NCBI GenBank assembly: GCA_002490835.1
Contig: DKUU01000007.1
Span: forward strand, 62,001-126,000
DNA length: 64,000 bases
DNA from: Lachnospiraceae bacterium UBA7196
GTDB taxonomy: Bacteria > Bacillota > Clostridia > Lachnospirales > Lachnospiraceae
Direction: 5' to 3'
The notes under the pieces were generated by a model. It was not told where the DNA came from. It saw only the letters and a program-made list of their open reading frames with translations, and did not search any database. Each line of letters starts with the position of its first letter. Positions within the stretch are counted from its first letter, which is position 1. The position numbers were made by a program, and so were the translations under genes. This document shows positions 16,031-24,523 of this stretch, piece after piece.

Positions 16031-17719
16031 ATGATCAAAACTAAAAGGCAAGCGATGAAAACAGACGAAACGTTGAAACTACTGGAGGATAAGAGCTTTC
16101 TCGATAAGATTTATCATTTTTCTTATCACAGATGCAGCACGTCCTTTGAAGCGGAAGACCTGTGTTCGGATATCATCCTTGCGGTCGTCTCCGCCATACA
16201 AAAACAGGAGCAGATTGAAAATTTTTATGCCTTTGTATGGACGATTGCCCGCAGGGTCTACGCGGATCACAGCAGAAAGAGGAACGCTGAGCGCCAGATA
16301 ACCGTATCCGGCACGGAGAATAGTGATTTCCTATGGGAATCGCTGGAAGCAAAGGAAAATGAGATCGAGGTATTTCTTGAGGAAGCGGACGAGCGGGAGC
16401 AAATCAGCCGGATCTTCAGGGAGATCGCGTTTTTGTCAAAGGCGTATCGCGATGTGATGGTCATGTATTACCTTGACGAGCGAAAGATAAAGGATATTGC
16501 AGGAAGACTTGGCATCAGCGAAACGACCGTCAAGCAGCGTCTGTTTTCAGCCCGCAATTCCATCAGAAAAGAGGTTGAGACGATGAGTGAAAGAAATATT
16601 TTATTAAAACCTGTTAAAATGGCGTTTTCAGGAACCGGAAGCCCCTGTGGGAACGATCCCCGCACCAAGGCGGAGAGACTGTTTTCCCAGAATTTGATCT
16701 ATCTGTGCAAGGACAAACCAAAGTCAGCAAAGGAACTTGCGGAGGAACTGTGTATTCCCATGCCCTACATTGAGGAAGAACTGGAAATCCAGTGCCGCGG
16801 CGAAAATGGAAAATACGGAATGCTGCGAAAGCTTGACAACGGAAAATATGCGGTCAATATTATTTTGGTTGATTACGAGGAGTATGATCAGGCAAATAAA
16901 ATTTACGAAAAGCATCTTCCGGAGTTTTGCCGGGCGTTCAAAGATGCGCTGCAGAAAAATGAGGAGAAAATTCTTTCGTTTCCCTATCTGAATGAGCAGA
17001 AGGATCTTCGCTTCATTTTGTGGTCACTGATTTCAAGAGCGATGTGGCATTTTAATAGGAAGGTCTGTGATACGCTGGAGGAAAAATACTTTTCCGACGT
17101 GACTGCGGCAGATAGGGAGTTTTCTTGTGTTGCCGTGGCCTATACGGATGAGCAGGAGCCTTCTTTCGAGTTTTACGGCTGTGATGGTATTGAGGGGACA
17201 TCAGTTGGAGGCTATCGGTCTGTTTGGGCTGCCAATATTTATGGAAAGCATATTGAAAAACATTTTCACTGCGGACACAATCTGTCCACCGATTCCCAGC
17301 TTCTGATGGTGCTTAGAGCGATCGGCGGGATTTCCATTGACGAATTATCGATGGAAGAAAAGGAGGTCGTGGCGAAGGCGATCGCAAACGGGTATCTGCA
17401 AAAGAGCGGCAGCAGGATAGAGCCGGGGATCGTGGTGATCGATAAAAAGGATGTCAAAGAATTTTATAATTTATCCTATGAACTGACGGATGATATGGAC
17501 GCCTTGACGGAGCAGATCGCCGCGGAGCTGGCGGAATTTATGCGCAGCCGCATCCCCGAACATCTGCTGGATGAGTATCAGAATTATTCCGGTTTGATTG
17601 CGGGGGTCCGCATCCTCTCAAAGACGATCGATGCGTGTATCGAAGAAGGGCTGCTTGTGAAGCCTGAAAACAGGGTTTGCGCGGAAGGTACGTTTATGGC
17701 CGTAGAGAAGGAAGCGTAG
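16031..17719 (+). CDS. Sigma-70 family (ECF-like) sigma factor with ~380-residue C-terminal extension
   Basis: 562 residues; ATG 16031, with ATG 16055 as alternative since neither has a strong ribosome site. Residues about 20-95 fit sigma region 2 (YHFSYHRCSTSFEAEDLCSD, AFVWTIARRVYADHSRKRN). Residues about 135-185 fit region 4 (YRDVMVMYYLDERKIKDIAG, then SETTVKQRLFSARNSI). A usual ECF factor stops here. This one continues with a winged-helix-like stretch (KSAKELAEELCIPMPYIEEE) and a mixed domain containing FYGCDGIEGTSVGGYRS and HFHCGHN, where Cys and His could bind metal. No anti-sigma gene lies nearby, so regulation may be built into the extension. It converges with the next gene, three bases apart. 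Confidence 0.8.
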   Translation: MIKTKRQAMKTDETLKLLEDKSFLDKIYHFSYHRCSTSFEAEDLCSDIILAVVSAIQKQEQIENFYAFVWTIARRVYADHSRKRNAERQITVSGTENSDFLWESLEAKENEIEVFLEEADEREQISRIFREIAFLSKAYRDVMVMYYLDERKIKDIAGRLGISETTVKQRLFSARNSIRKEVETMSERNILLKPVKMAFSGTGSPCGNDPRTKAERLFSQNLIYLCKDKPKSAKELAEELCIPMPYIEEELEIQCRGENGKYGMLRKLDNGKYAVNIILVDYEEYDQANKIYEKHLPEFCRAFKDALQKNEEKILSFPYLNEQKDLRFILWSLISRAMWHFNRKVCDTLEEKYFSDVTAADREFSCVAVAYTDEQEPSFEFYGCDGIEGTSVGGYRSVWAANIYGKHIEKHFHCGHNLSTDSQLLMVLRAIGGISIDELSMEEKEVVAKAIANGYLQKSGSRIEPGIVVIDKKDVKEFYNLSYELTDDMDALTEQIAAELAEFMRSRIPEHLLDEYQNYSGLIAGVRILSKTIDACIEEGLLVKPENRVCAEGTFMAVEKEA

Positions 17720-17722
17720 CGG

Positions 17723-18637
17723 CTAGGAGGCGTACCTCTTCACCGTCCGCAGCACCCCAGCGAGATAACTGCCGCCAAACAGATTCAGATGATTTAAAAG
17801 ATGATAGAGATTATAAAGATCTCGGCGGTCTTTGTATCCTGACTGCATGGGAAAAGCGTCCCTGTAAGCGGCATAAAAGGTATGGGAAAAGCCGCCGAAA
17901 AGTTCTGTCATGGCAAGATCGGCCTCAGCGTGTCCTACATAGGCGGCGGGGTCGATGAGCCATGCTCTGCCGTCGTTTCCCGTCATATAGTTTCCCGACC
18001 ACAGATCGCCGTGTAACAGTGATGGGCAGTCGGGCTCTATCAGATAATTTCCAAGGTGATCTAACAGCGCGCGGATTTTTTTGCGGTCCGTCGCGTCAAA
18101 ATAGCGGTCTGCCATCCGAAACTGCGGCTCCAGACGGCAGTCGCGAAAGAAGGTAACCCAACTGTCTCGAGCAGCATTGCACTGTGGACCTGCGCCGATA
18201 AAGTTGTCCTGCAAAAAGCCATAAGTCCCGTTTGGGACAAACTCATCAGTGGGAGCTTGGTGCATTTTCGCAAGCTGTCTGGCAAACAATTCCCAATACT
18301 CTTTGACGGGAGGTTTCCCGTCGATCCATTCCAACAGCAAAAAAGCATAGCCGTTTGTACCCGCCTGCGTTCCGCTGCCGAGAATGCGCGGCGTCCCGAT
18401 ACAGCCTGTCTGTGCGATCGCCTGCAAGCCGAGGGCTTCCGCCTGAAAGAAAGCGGCGTTTTCTATGGTATTGGACTTCATAAAAATACGTTCGCCGTTT
18501 GTGAGGGTCAGCCCGTAGGCGTCGTTGATATCGCCGCCGAAGACCCGGTCGGACTGCATGATTTTCGCGTCTTCTCCAAAAAAAGATTCCAGTGCGTTAT
18601 TCATAGAGCTAAAATGTTTTGGTGCGGTAAATGCCAT
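17723..18637 (-). CDS. Fructosamine/ketosamine-3-kinase family protein
   Basis: 304 residues read on the minus strand. ATG at 18637 is chosen because GGAAGGAG lies about ten bases upstream; the frame is open for 12 more codons. Family marks are FGGDINDAYGLTLTNGERIF (nucleotide loop), FLLLEWIDG (hinge), LLHGDLWSGN (catalytic loop with the base Asp) and WLIDPAAYVGHAEADLAM (metal-binding DPA). These enzymes phosphorylate sugars bound to lysine (Amadori products), starting repair or use of glycated amines. No partner gene is close. Confidence 0.9.
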   Translation of the reverse strand: MAFTAPKHFSSMNNALESFFGEDAKIMQSDRVFGGDINDAYGLTLTNGERIFMKSNTIENAAFFQAEALGLQAIAQTGCIGTPRILGSGTQAGTNGYAFLLLEWIDGKPPVKEYWELFARQLAKMHQAPTDEFVPNGTYGFLQDNFIGAGPQCNAARDSWVTFFRDCRLEPQFRMADRYFDATDRKKIRALLDHLGNYLIEPDCPSLLHGDLWSGNYMTGNDGRAWLIDPAAYVGHAEADLAMTELFGGFSHTFYAAYRDAFPMQSGYKDRRDLYNLYHLLNHLNLFGGSYLAGVLRTVKRYAS

Positions 18638-18968
18638 GCGGGTCACGCTCCTTCCGATATCATCATACTGCAAGGAAGGCGTAGAAGCAAGGAAGTATGC
18701 GTAAAAGAGTGCACTGTTCGCAGAAAATTCTTGTGAGACAAATAAATTGCTATTATTGTAAAGAGATTAATGTTATAATGGTTATAATTTGAATTAATGC
18801 TGGGAAAAAATCGATCCTGTATATAGAAAGTAGCAAAATCGCAACTACCGTTATCTTGTCTCCCGACAGCCGACGTAGTACGATGATTTGTGAAAGTGAC
18901 AAGATTAAAAATCACACTTCTGTGTTGTTTTTTAATCACGCAAAAAGACTTTGGCTGGGAGGGAAAAT
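18638..18968. promoter_or_regulatory. Divergent intergenic region between kinase and XRE genes
   Basis: This 331-base gap should hold both start signals. TATAAT occurs at 18774-18779 and 18783-18788 in an AT-rich stretch, but no -35 box sits at normal spacing. At 18903-18937 the arms GATTAAAAATCACAC and GTGTTGTTTTTTAATC form a hairpin with an internal bulge; its right arm ends in a T-run, so it may act as an attenuator before the XRE gene. Nothing else is evident. Confidence 0.4.
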
Positions 18969-19640
18969 ATGATTTTTTCAGAAAAACTACATTTGTTACG
19001 TAAGAGTAACGGCTTTACGCAGGAAGAACTGGCGGAGAAATTGTCTGTATCGAGGCAGGCGGTGGCGAAATGGGAGTCGGGTCAGGCATATCCGGATATC
19101 GCGAATCTGATTCAGATCAGCAATCTGTTTCATGTGACGGTAGACTATCTGGTGCGGGATCAGGAGTGCATGGTGACATGCGGCACTGTAGAGGATTGTG
19201 ATTTCGAACGGCTGATAGCGTTTCGGCTTGAGGCGGCGGAGAATACGTATGCGGGATATAGCAATGAGACGGCGTCTACAAGGCTGGATTCGCATGATTA
19301 CACATATAACAGCGGGCCTTATACCTATCATGATACCTATGTCGGCGGCGAGCAGTTTGCCGGCGAAGAGGCGATATGGTATGAGGGGAAGGCTGAATAT
19401 GCCATGAATTATGCCGGTCGGGTGCTGGGACAACCGTTCAGCGGCGATTTCTTAAAGGAAGCCCTGCGAAATGCAGATCATAACATGCCTTATCGCGGGC
19501 CGGAATACTATCAATCTGGCGAGTACGTTTACAAGTGCAAGGCCGCGGGGGACATCGCGTGGTTTCAGGGGCATGAAGAGATATACTGTGGCAATGAAAA
19601 GGTGTATGAATGTTATTTTCATGGCGGTGTGATGAAATAA
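18969..19640 (+). CDS. XRE-type regulator with DUF5680-like C-terminal domain
   Basis: 223 residues, ATG 18969 behind GGGAGGG. Residues about 5-63 are a Cro/C1 helix-turn-helix (LHLLRKSNGFTQEELAEKLS, then SRQAVAKWESG). The C-terminal domain is tyrosine-rich (THDYTYNSGPYTYHD-like run, AIWYEGKAEYAMNYAGRV, DIAWFQGHEEIYCGNEKVY) and matches DUF5680, a compact domain often found behind such regulators and thought to sense ligands. No clear target gene. Confidence 0.8.
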   Translation: MIFSEKLHLLRKSNGFTQEELAEKLSVSRQAVAKWESGQAYPDIANLIQISNLFHVTVDYLVRDQECMVTCGTVEDCDFERLIAFRLEAAENTYAGYSNETASTRLDSHDYTYNSGPYTYHDTYVGGEQFAGEEAIWYEGKAEYAMNYAGRVLGQPFSGDFLKEALRNADHNMPYRGPEYYQSGEYVYKCKAAGDIAWFQGHEEIYCGNEKVYECYFHGGVMK

Positions 19641-19721
19641 CTTGTATTCGGTAAACGTATAAAACAGTCTTTTCAGGAAAAGTAAATGGCATTAAGAGTT
19701 ATGAAGGGAGAGTATAAGGTA

Positions 19722-20702
19722 ATGAAAATCGGAATCTTAGGCTATGGAAATCTGGGGCGCGGCGTGGAGTGTGCTGTCAGGCAGAACCCTGACATGGAGC
19801 TGGCGGCGGTGTTTACCCGCAGGGACCCGAAACAGGTCTCTATCCTGACAAAGACGGCGGCGGTCTGTCACGTGTCTGAGGCGGCGGACTGGAAAGAAAA
19901 GATCGACGTGATGATTCTTTGCGGCGGGAGCGCCACGGACCTGCCGGAGCAGACGCCGGAGTTTGCAAAGCTGTTTAACGTTGTGGACAGTTTTGACACG
20001 CACGCAAAGATACCGCAGCATTTTGCGGCGGTGGATACAGCCGCGAAGGAAGCGGGAAAAGTGGGCATCATCTCCGTGGGCTGGGATCCGGGCATGTTTT
20101 CTTTGAATCGCATGGTTGCGAGCGCTATTTTGCCAAACGGAAGAGACTATACTTTTTGGGGGAAAGGCGTCAGTCAGGGGCATTCCGACGCGATCCGCCG
20201 GATAGCGGGCGTAAAGGACGCCAAGCAGTATACGATTCCGGTGGAATCAGCGCTTGAGGCCGTGAGAGAGGGAAAAGATCCCGAACTTACGACCCGTGAA
20301 AAGCATACCAGAGAGTGTTTTGTGGTTTTGGAAGAAGGGGCGGATGCCGCGAAGGTAGAGCAGGAGATCAAGACTATGCCGAATTACTTTGCGGACTATG
20401 ACACTACGGTGCATTTCATCAGTGAGGAAGAATTAATGCGCGACCACAGCGGCATCCCGCACGGCGGTTTTGTGCTGCGCAGCGGAAAGACAGGATGGGA
20501 GGAGGAGAACAGCCATCTGATCGAGTATCGGCTGAAACTGGACTCTAATCCGGAATTTACATCCTGCGTGATTGCCGCTTACGCCAGAGCGGCATACCGC
20601 CTTTATCAGGAAGGTCAGACGGGTGCAAAGACGGTGTTCGATATCCCGCCGGCATATTTAAGCGCGATGAGCGGGGAAGAACTGCGGGCGAAAATGCTGT
20701 AG
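19722..20702 (+). CDS. ddh: meso-Diaminopimelate D-dehydrogenase
   Basis: 326 residues, the usual family length. ATG 19722 begins exactly at the nucleotide-binding motif MKIGILGYGNLGRGVECAV, so the 12 upstream codons of the open frame are not needed. Other marks are AVFTRRDP, DVMILCGGSATDLPEQ, VGWDPGMFSLNRMVA, the substrate loop FWGKGVSQGHSDAIRRI and DSNPEFTSCVIAAYARAA. It reduces L-tetrahydrodipicolinate with ammonia and NADPH to meso-diaminopimelate in one step, feeding lysine and peptidoglycan. It is a stand-alone gene here, upstream of the carbohydrate locus. Confidence 0.92.
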   Translation: MKIGILGYGNLGRGVECAVRQNPDMELAAVFTRRDPKQVSILTKTAAVCHVSEAADWKEKIDVMILCGGSATDLPEQTPEFAKLFNVVDSFDTHAKIPQHFAAVDTAAKEAGKVGIISVGWDPGMFSLNRMVASAILPNGRDYTFWGKGVSQGHSDAIRRIAGVKDAKQYTIPVESALEAVREGKDPELTTREKHTRECFVVLEEGADAAKVEQEIKTMPNYFADYDTTVHFISEEELMRDHSGIPHGGFVLRSGKTGWEEENSHLIEYRLKLDSNPEFTSCVIAAYARAAYRLYQEGQTGAKTVFDIPPAYLSAMSGEELRAKML

Positions 20703-20740
20703 GAAAGGGGTGGATCAAGACGGGGGAAGGAATTGCGAGA

Positions 20741-21784
20741 ATGGTTACGTTAAAAGAAATTGCCAGAGAGTGTAATGTCTCGCCGACTACGGTATCCAAT
20801 ATCTTAAACGGGAAGCCGAAGGTTGGGGACGATACCAGACAAAAGGTATTAGAGACAGTCGACAAGATGGGGTATAAGCCCAATTATATCGCGCAGGGGC
20901 TGCGGCGGCAGGAGACCAGAACGATCGGCATCATCGTGGAGGATATCGCACAGTTTACGACGCCGGAAATCGTGGAAGGCATCATGAGTAACGGTGAGGA
21001 AAAAGGGTATCGTACTGTTGTCAAAAATATGCGTCTCTACGCCAGATGGCGTGATACATGGTACGGTGATGAGAACAGCTATCATTCCATATTGGATCCG
21101 GCTTTACAGGAACTGGAATCCATCAGAGTGGACGGTATTATTTACATTGCGGGGCATGCGAGGATCATTAATTGCTTTCCGCCAAATTTTCCGATTCCGG
21201 CTGTTATGACGTACGCCTTTTCCAAGAATCCGGACATTCCGTCGGTCGTGATAGACGATCAGAAATCCGCTTATGAAATCGTGCAGTATCTGATATCCAA
21301 GGGGCATACAAAGATCGGTGTGATTGGGGGAAGGAAGAATAACATACATACGCAGCAGAGACTTTTAGGCTATCAGAAGGCTTTGTTTGAGAATGAGATC
21401 CTCTATAATCCGAATTGGGTCAGATATGCGGAATGGGAGAAGGAAGGCGCTTTGAGGGAGGCGAGAGAACTGTTCAAGACAGAGGTGACGGCAGTCTTTT
21501 GCATGGCGGACCGCATGGCGGGCGGTGCTTATGCCTGTCTGGATGAAATGGGTCTGCGGGTCGGCGTTGATATCGCGGTGGCCGGGTTTGATAACCAGAA
21601 TATTGCCGATTTCTTCCTGCCGGGACTGACGACCATGGCTTTGCCGCTTAAGGAAATCGGGGATACGGCGGCGAATATTTTGTTTCGCAAGATACAGTAC
21701 GGCGAAGAATCGGCCCAAAAGCAGATCTGGATTCCCTGTAAGTTTATTGAGAGGCAGTCTGTCCATGAGCTGAAAATAGAATAA
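20741..21784 (+). CDS. LacI-family regulator of the carbohydrate locus
   Basis: 347 residues, ATG 20741. Residues 1-60 are the LacI helix-turn-helix and hinge (VTLKEIARECNVSPTTVSNI, then a LxxxMGYKPN hinge). A periplasmic-binding-like ligand domain follows (RTIGIIVEDI, GVIGGRKN, AVFCMADRMAGGAY, VAVAGFDNQNI). It should repress the genes that follow until a sugar, probably a plant-glycan fragment, binds. An 18-bp perfect palindrome of LacI type (21805-21822) lies directly downstream, before the esterase gene, and a related site lies in front of the permease genes. Confidence 0.92.
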   Translation: MVTLKEIARECNVSPTTVSNILNGKPKVGDDTRQKVLETVDKMGYKPNYIAQGLRRQETRTIGIIVEDIAQFTTPEIVEGIMSNGEEKGYRTVVKNMRLYARWRDTWYGDENSYHSILDPALQELESIRVDGIIYIAGHARIINCFPPNFPIPAVMTYAFSKNPDIPSVVIDDQKSAYEIVQYLISKGHTKIGVIGGRKNNIHTQQRLLGYQKALFENEILYNPNWVRYAEWEKEGALREARELFKTEVTAVFCMADRMAGGAYACLDEMGLRVGVDIAVAGFDNQNIADFFLPGLTTMALPLKEIGDTAANILFRKIQYGEESAQKQIWIPCKFIERQSVHELKIE

Positions 21785-21804
21785 AAGGATTATATTTTTT
21801 TAAG

Positions 21805-21822
21805 AGGTTTAACGTTAAACCT
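21805..21822. promoter_or_regulatory. LacI-type operator, perfect 18-bp palindrome
   Basis: AGGTTTAACGTTAAACCT is fully symmetric around a central CG, the form used by LacI-family repressors. It lies 88 bases before the esterase ATG and 20 bases after lacI. Confidence 0.8.
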
Positions 21823-21909
21823 ATCACGAAAGGTGCAAGAAAACCCAAAGGGATGCACGGCAGACGCAGTGTTTGTACGCTGCGGCTGCATGAAAAGAAA
21901 GGAGCAGGT

Positions 21910-24519
21910 ATGATCAGAAAGGTAAAGACAGAAAACGGATGGGTCAGGGGGATCGAGGCGGCGGATCCAAGGATCACCGCATTTAAGGGAATCCCTTTTG
22001 CGGCCCCGCCGGTGGGGGAGAACAGATGGCGGGCGCCGCAGCCCTGCGAGGACTGGGAAGGCGTGCGGGATGCGTTTCGTTTCGGCCCTGCCGCCGTGCA
22101 GGACACGCCGGGACTCGGCGACGACGTATACTGCCGCGAATGGCATGTGGATCCGCAGGTGGATATGGATGAGGACTGCCTGTATCTGAATGTGTGGACG
22201 GGGGCGAAAGACCCGGATGAGAAGCTGCCGGTGCTGGTATGGTATTATGGCGGCGGCCTGCAGTGGGGGTATCCGGCGGAAATGGAGTTTGACGGGGAAC
22301 GGCTGGCCAGACGAGGCATCGTGGTGGTAACGGTGAATTACCGCATCAATGTCTTCGGATTTATGGCGCATCCGCAGTTGACGGACAGACAGCCGGACGC
22401 GCCGACTAATTTTGGCAGTCTCGACCAGCAGGCGGGCCTGAAATGGGTGATACGTAACATCCGCGCCTTTGGCGGAGATCCCGGTCAGATCACCATTGCC
22501 GGGCAGTCTGCGGGCGGCGGCAGCGTGTTAAGCCAGATGGCCTGTCCGGATAACAAAGGCCTGTTTCAGCGCGCCGTGATCATGAGCGGCATGATCGGAA
22601 GTCCTTATACGAGACAGACGATCGGTATCCCTAAGCCGCTTTGGGAGGCGGAGGAAAACGGTGTGGAATTTCTGGATTTTCTCGGCGTGAAGGATATCGA
22701 GGAAGCCAGAAAGCTGGATGCCTTCTATCTTCGGGATAAGTATGGGGAGTACGCGCAATGTCATCCGCGCATGTTTACGGTGTTAGACAAACGGTTTTGC
22801 GTCGGCGATCCGCTTGCCCTGCTTTTGGAGGGCCGCAGCGCGGACGTGCCGGTGATGGCGGGAAATACGGTCGATGAATTTTTGGAAGTCCTTTCCGCAT
22901 CGACCAGAGAAGAAGCGGAGGAAAAAGCCAAGGGAATTTTCGGGGAAGAAGCAGAGGAATACCTTGCCTTCCCGGAAGTCTGGAAGGAAGAAGAAAAGGG
23001 CGTTTTCGGCAGGGTCAGCGGTCTGGAATGCACCATAAAAGGCGTGCTTGGCGGGCGCAGAAAGAACGGAAGCGCACAGAACGGTTATTACTATAAGTTT
23101 GGGCCGGAAATTCCGGGCTGGGATCATGCGGGCTGCTTTCATTCTGTAGATCTGTGGTTTTTCTTTGAAACGCTGGCAAAGTGCTGGCAGCCGTTTACCG
23201 GAAAGCACTATGATCTTGCCAGACAGATGTGTAATTATTGGGCTAATTTTATTAAAACCGGCGATCCCAACGGCGCGGACGCGGACGGTCAGCCGATGCC
23301 TGTCTGGATGCCTTACACGGAGGAGGCGCCGGCGGAAATGGTGTTTACAACGGATGGCGCAAAACCTTTCGCTGGGCAGGAGAGCGGCTATATCAGCTTT
23401 CTTAGCAAAAAGATCATGGAAGGTCTGGAAGTGATCCCCTGTTTTGATAAGTGGAACGCGCCCTTTTGGCAGGATAATGAAGTCCGTCGGGAGACCTTTG
23501 CGCTGATAGATGAGGCGGGAAGCTGCGAGGCACCTTTTTTGCGGGAGCCGGAAGAGATCATCAGGGTGGAGAGCTACAGCGGTGAATTTGTGTATGAGCA
23601 GGGACGCGATTATCTGGTAAAGGATGGCAAGCTGGTTTTGCCGGAAGGAAGCAGGATCCCGCATACGGGCTGGGAGCAGTTGACGCGCAGGACCAAGGAA
23701 GAAGCGCAGGAGGAGGCAAAGAGGGAAGGTACCGATCCGGGCTTTGAGCCTGTCGCGACCACGGACGGGAAATATCTGAGCCTGTGCGCCATCGGGCATC
23801 CGGAGTTTGTGACAAAGTGGCAGACTGCGGTCACCTATCAGGCGAAAGAACGCTGGGAGGGTTGTGTACCGCAGGGCGCGCTGCATGATCTCCCCGGACT
23901 TTCAGGGAAGATAAAGAATAAGGAGAGCCTGCGGATCCATTTATATGGGGACAGTATTTCCTGCGGCTGGGACTGCAGCGGAAAGTATGAGCAAAAGCCG
24001 TGGCAGCCCGTCTGGTATGCGCTTTTACTCGACCGGATGGAGAAGAAATGGGGGATTCCCATCAGCTTTCACAACACTTCCGTCAGCGGCATGGATACGG
24101 AGTGGGCGATCGAGCATGCCAGAGAAAGGGTCTGCGGCTATCAGCCTGACCTCGTGATATTGGGATTTGGTATGAACGACAGATGCGACGGCGCGCAGTA
24201 TGCCGAGAAGACAATGAGGCTAATCAGGACGATACGGGAAGACTGCTCGCAGACGGAATTTGTCCTGATCGCGACAACGCTTCCCAATCCGCTGACGGCC
24301 ACGCCTCCCATGTATTTCTGGTCGCATCAGGAGGAGTATTCGCAGAGCTTAAAAACGTTGTGTCAGGAAGGGATCGTGTTAGCGGATGTGCAGGCTGTAC
24401 AAAGGGAAGTGCAGAAGAAAAAACGGTATATCGACTTGACTGGCAATTTATTAAATCATCCGAACGACTGGCTTGCCGGAATACAGGCGCAGGTTGTGGC
24501 GGCGACATTGGAGGTATAG
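21910..24519 (+). CDS. Type B carboxylesterase fused to an SGNH (GDSL) hydrolase
   Basis: 869 residues, ATG 21910 behind GGAG. Residues about 1-500 are a type B carboxylesterase: FKGIPFAAPPVGENRW, EDCLYLNVW, nucleophile elbow GQSAGGG (Ser200), a C-terminal half with FHSVDLWFFFE. Residues about 670-869 are an SGNH hydrolase with block I GDSIS (Ser682), block III GFGMND and a final NHPND carrying the catalytic His. No signal peptide, so it acts in the cytoplasm. Two esterases of different fold in one chain suggest removal of two kinds of ester (for example acetyl and aromatic) from imported oligosaccharides; the substrate is inferred from neighbours. Followed after four bases by the GH43-like gene. 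Confidence 0.85.
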   Translation: MIRKVKTENGWVRGIEAADPRITAFKGIPFAAPPVGENRWRAPQPCEDWEGVRDAFRFGPAAVQDTPGLGDDVYCREWHVDPQVDMDEDCLYLNVWTGAKDPDEKLPVLVWYYGGGLQWGYPAEMEFDGERLARRGIVVVTVNYRINVFGFMAHPQLTDRQPDAPTNFGSLDQQAGLKWVIRNIRAFGGDPGQITIAGQSAGGGSVLSQMACPDNKGLFQRAVIMSGMIGSPYTRQTIGIPKPLWEAEENGVEFLDFLGVKDIEEARKLDAFYLRDKYGEYAQCHPRMFTVLDKRFCVGDPLALLLEGRSADVPVMAGNTVDEFLEVLSASTREEAEEKAKGIFGEEAEEYLAFPEVWKEEEKGVFGRVSGLECTIKGVLGGRRKNGSAQNGYYYKFGPEIPGWDHAGCFHSVDLWFFFETLAKCWQPFTGKHYDLARQMCNYWANFIKTGDPNGADADGQPMPVWMPYTEEAPAEMVFTTDGAKPFAGQESGYISFLSKKIMEGLEVIPCFDKWNAPFWQDNEVRRETFALIDEAGSCEAPFLREPEEIIRVESYSGEFVYEQGRDYLVKDGKLVLPEGSRIPHTGWEQLTRRTKEEAQEEAKREGTDPGFEPVATTDGKYLSLCAIGHPEFVTKWQTAVTYQAKERWEGCVPQGALHDLPGLSGKIKNKESLRIHLYGDSISCGWDCSGKYEQKPWQPVWYALLLDRMEKKWGIPISFHNTSVSGMDTEWAIEHARERVCGYQPDLVILGFGMNDRCDGAQYAEKTMRLIRTIREDCSQTEFVLIATTLPNPLTATPPMYFWSHQEEYSQSLKTLCQEGIVLADVQAVQREVQKKKRYIDLTGNLLNHPNDWLAGIQAQVVAATLEV

Positions 24520-24523
24520 GAAT

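Noticed and set aside
22783..23886. Long minus-strand frame (367 codons) opposite the esterase fusion
   Set aside because: It lies wholly antisense to a gene with complete catalytic motifs, has no ribosome site, and its composition is that of a GC-rich shadow frame.
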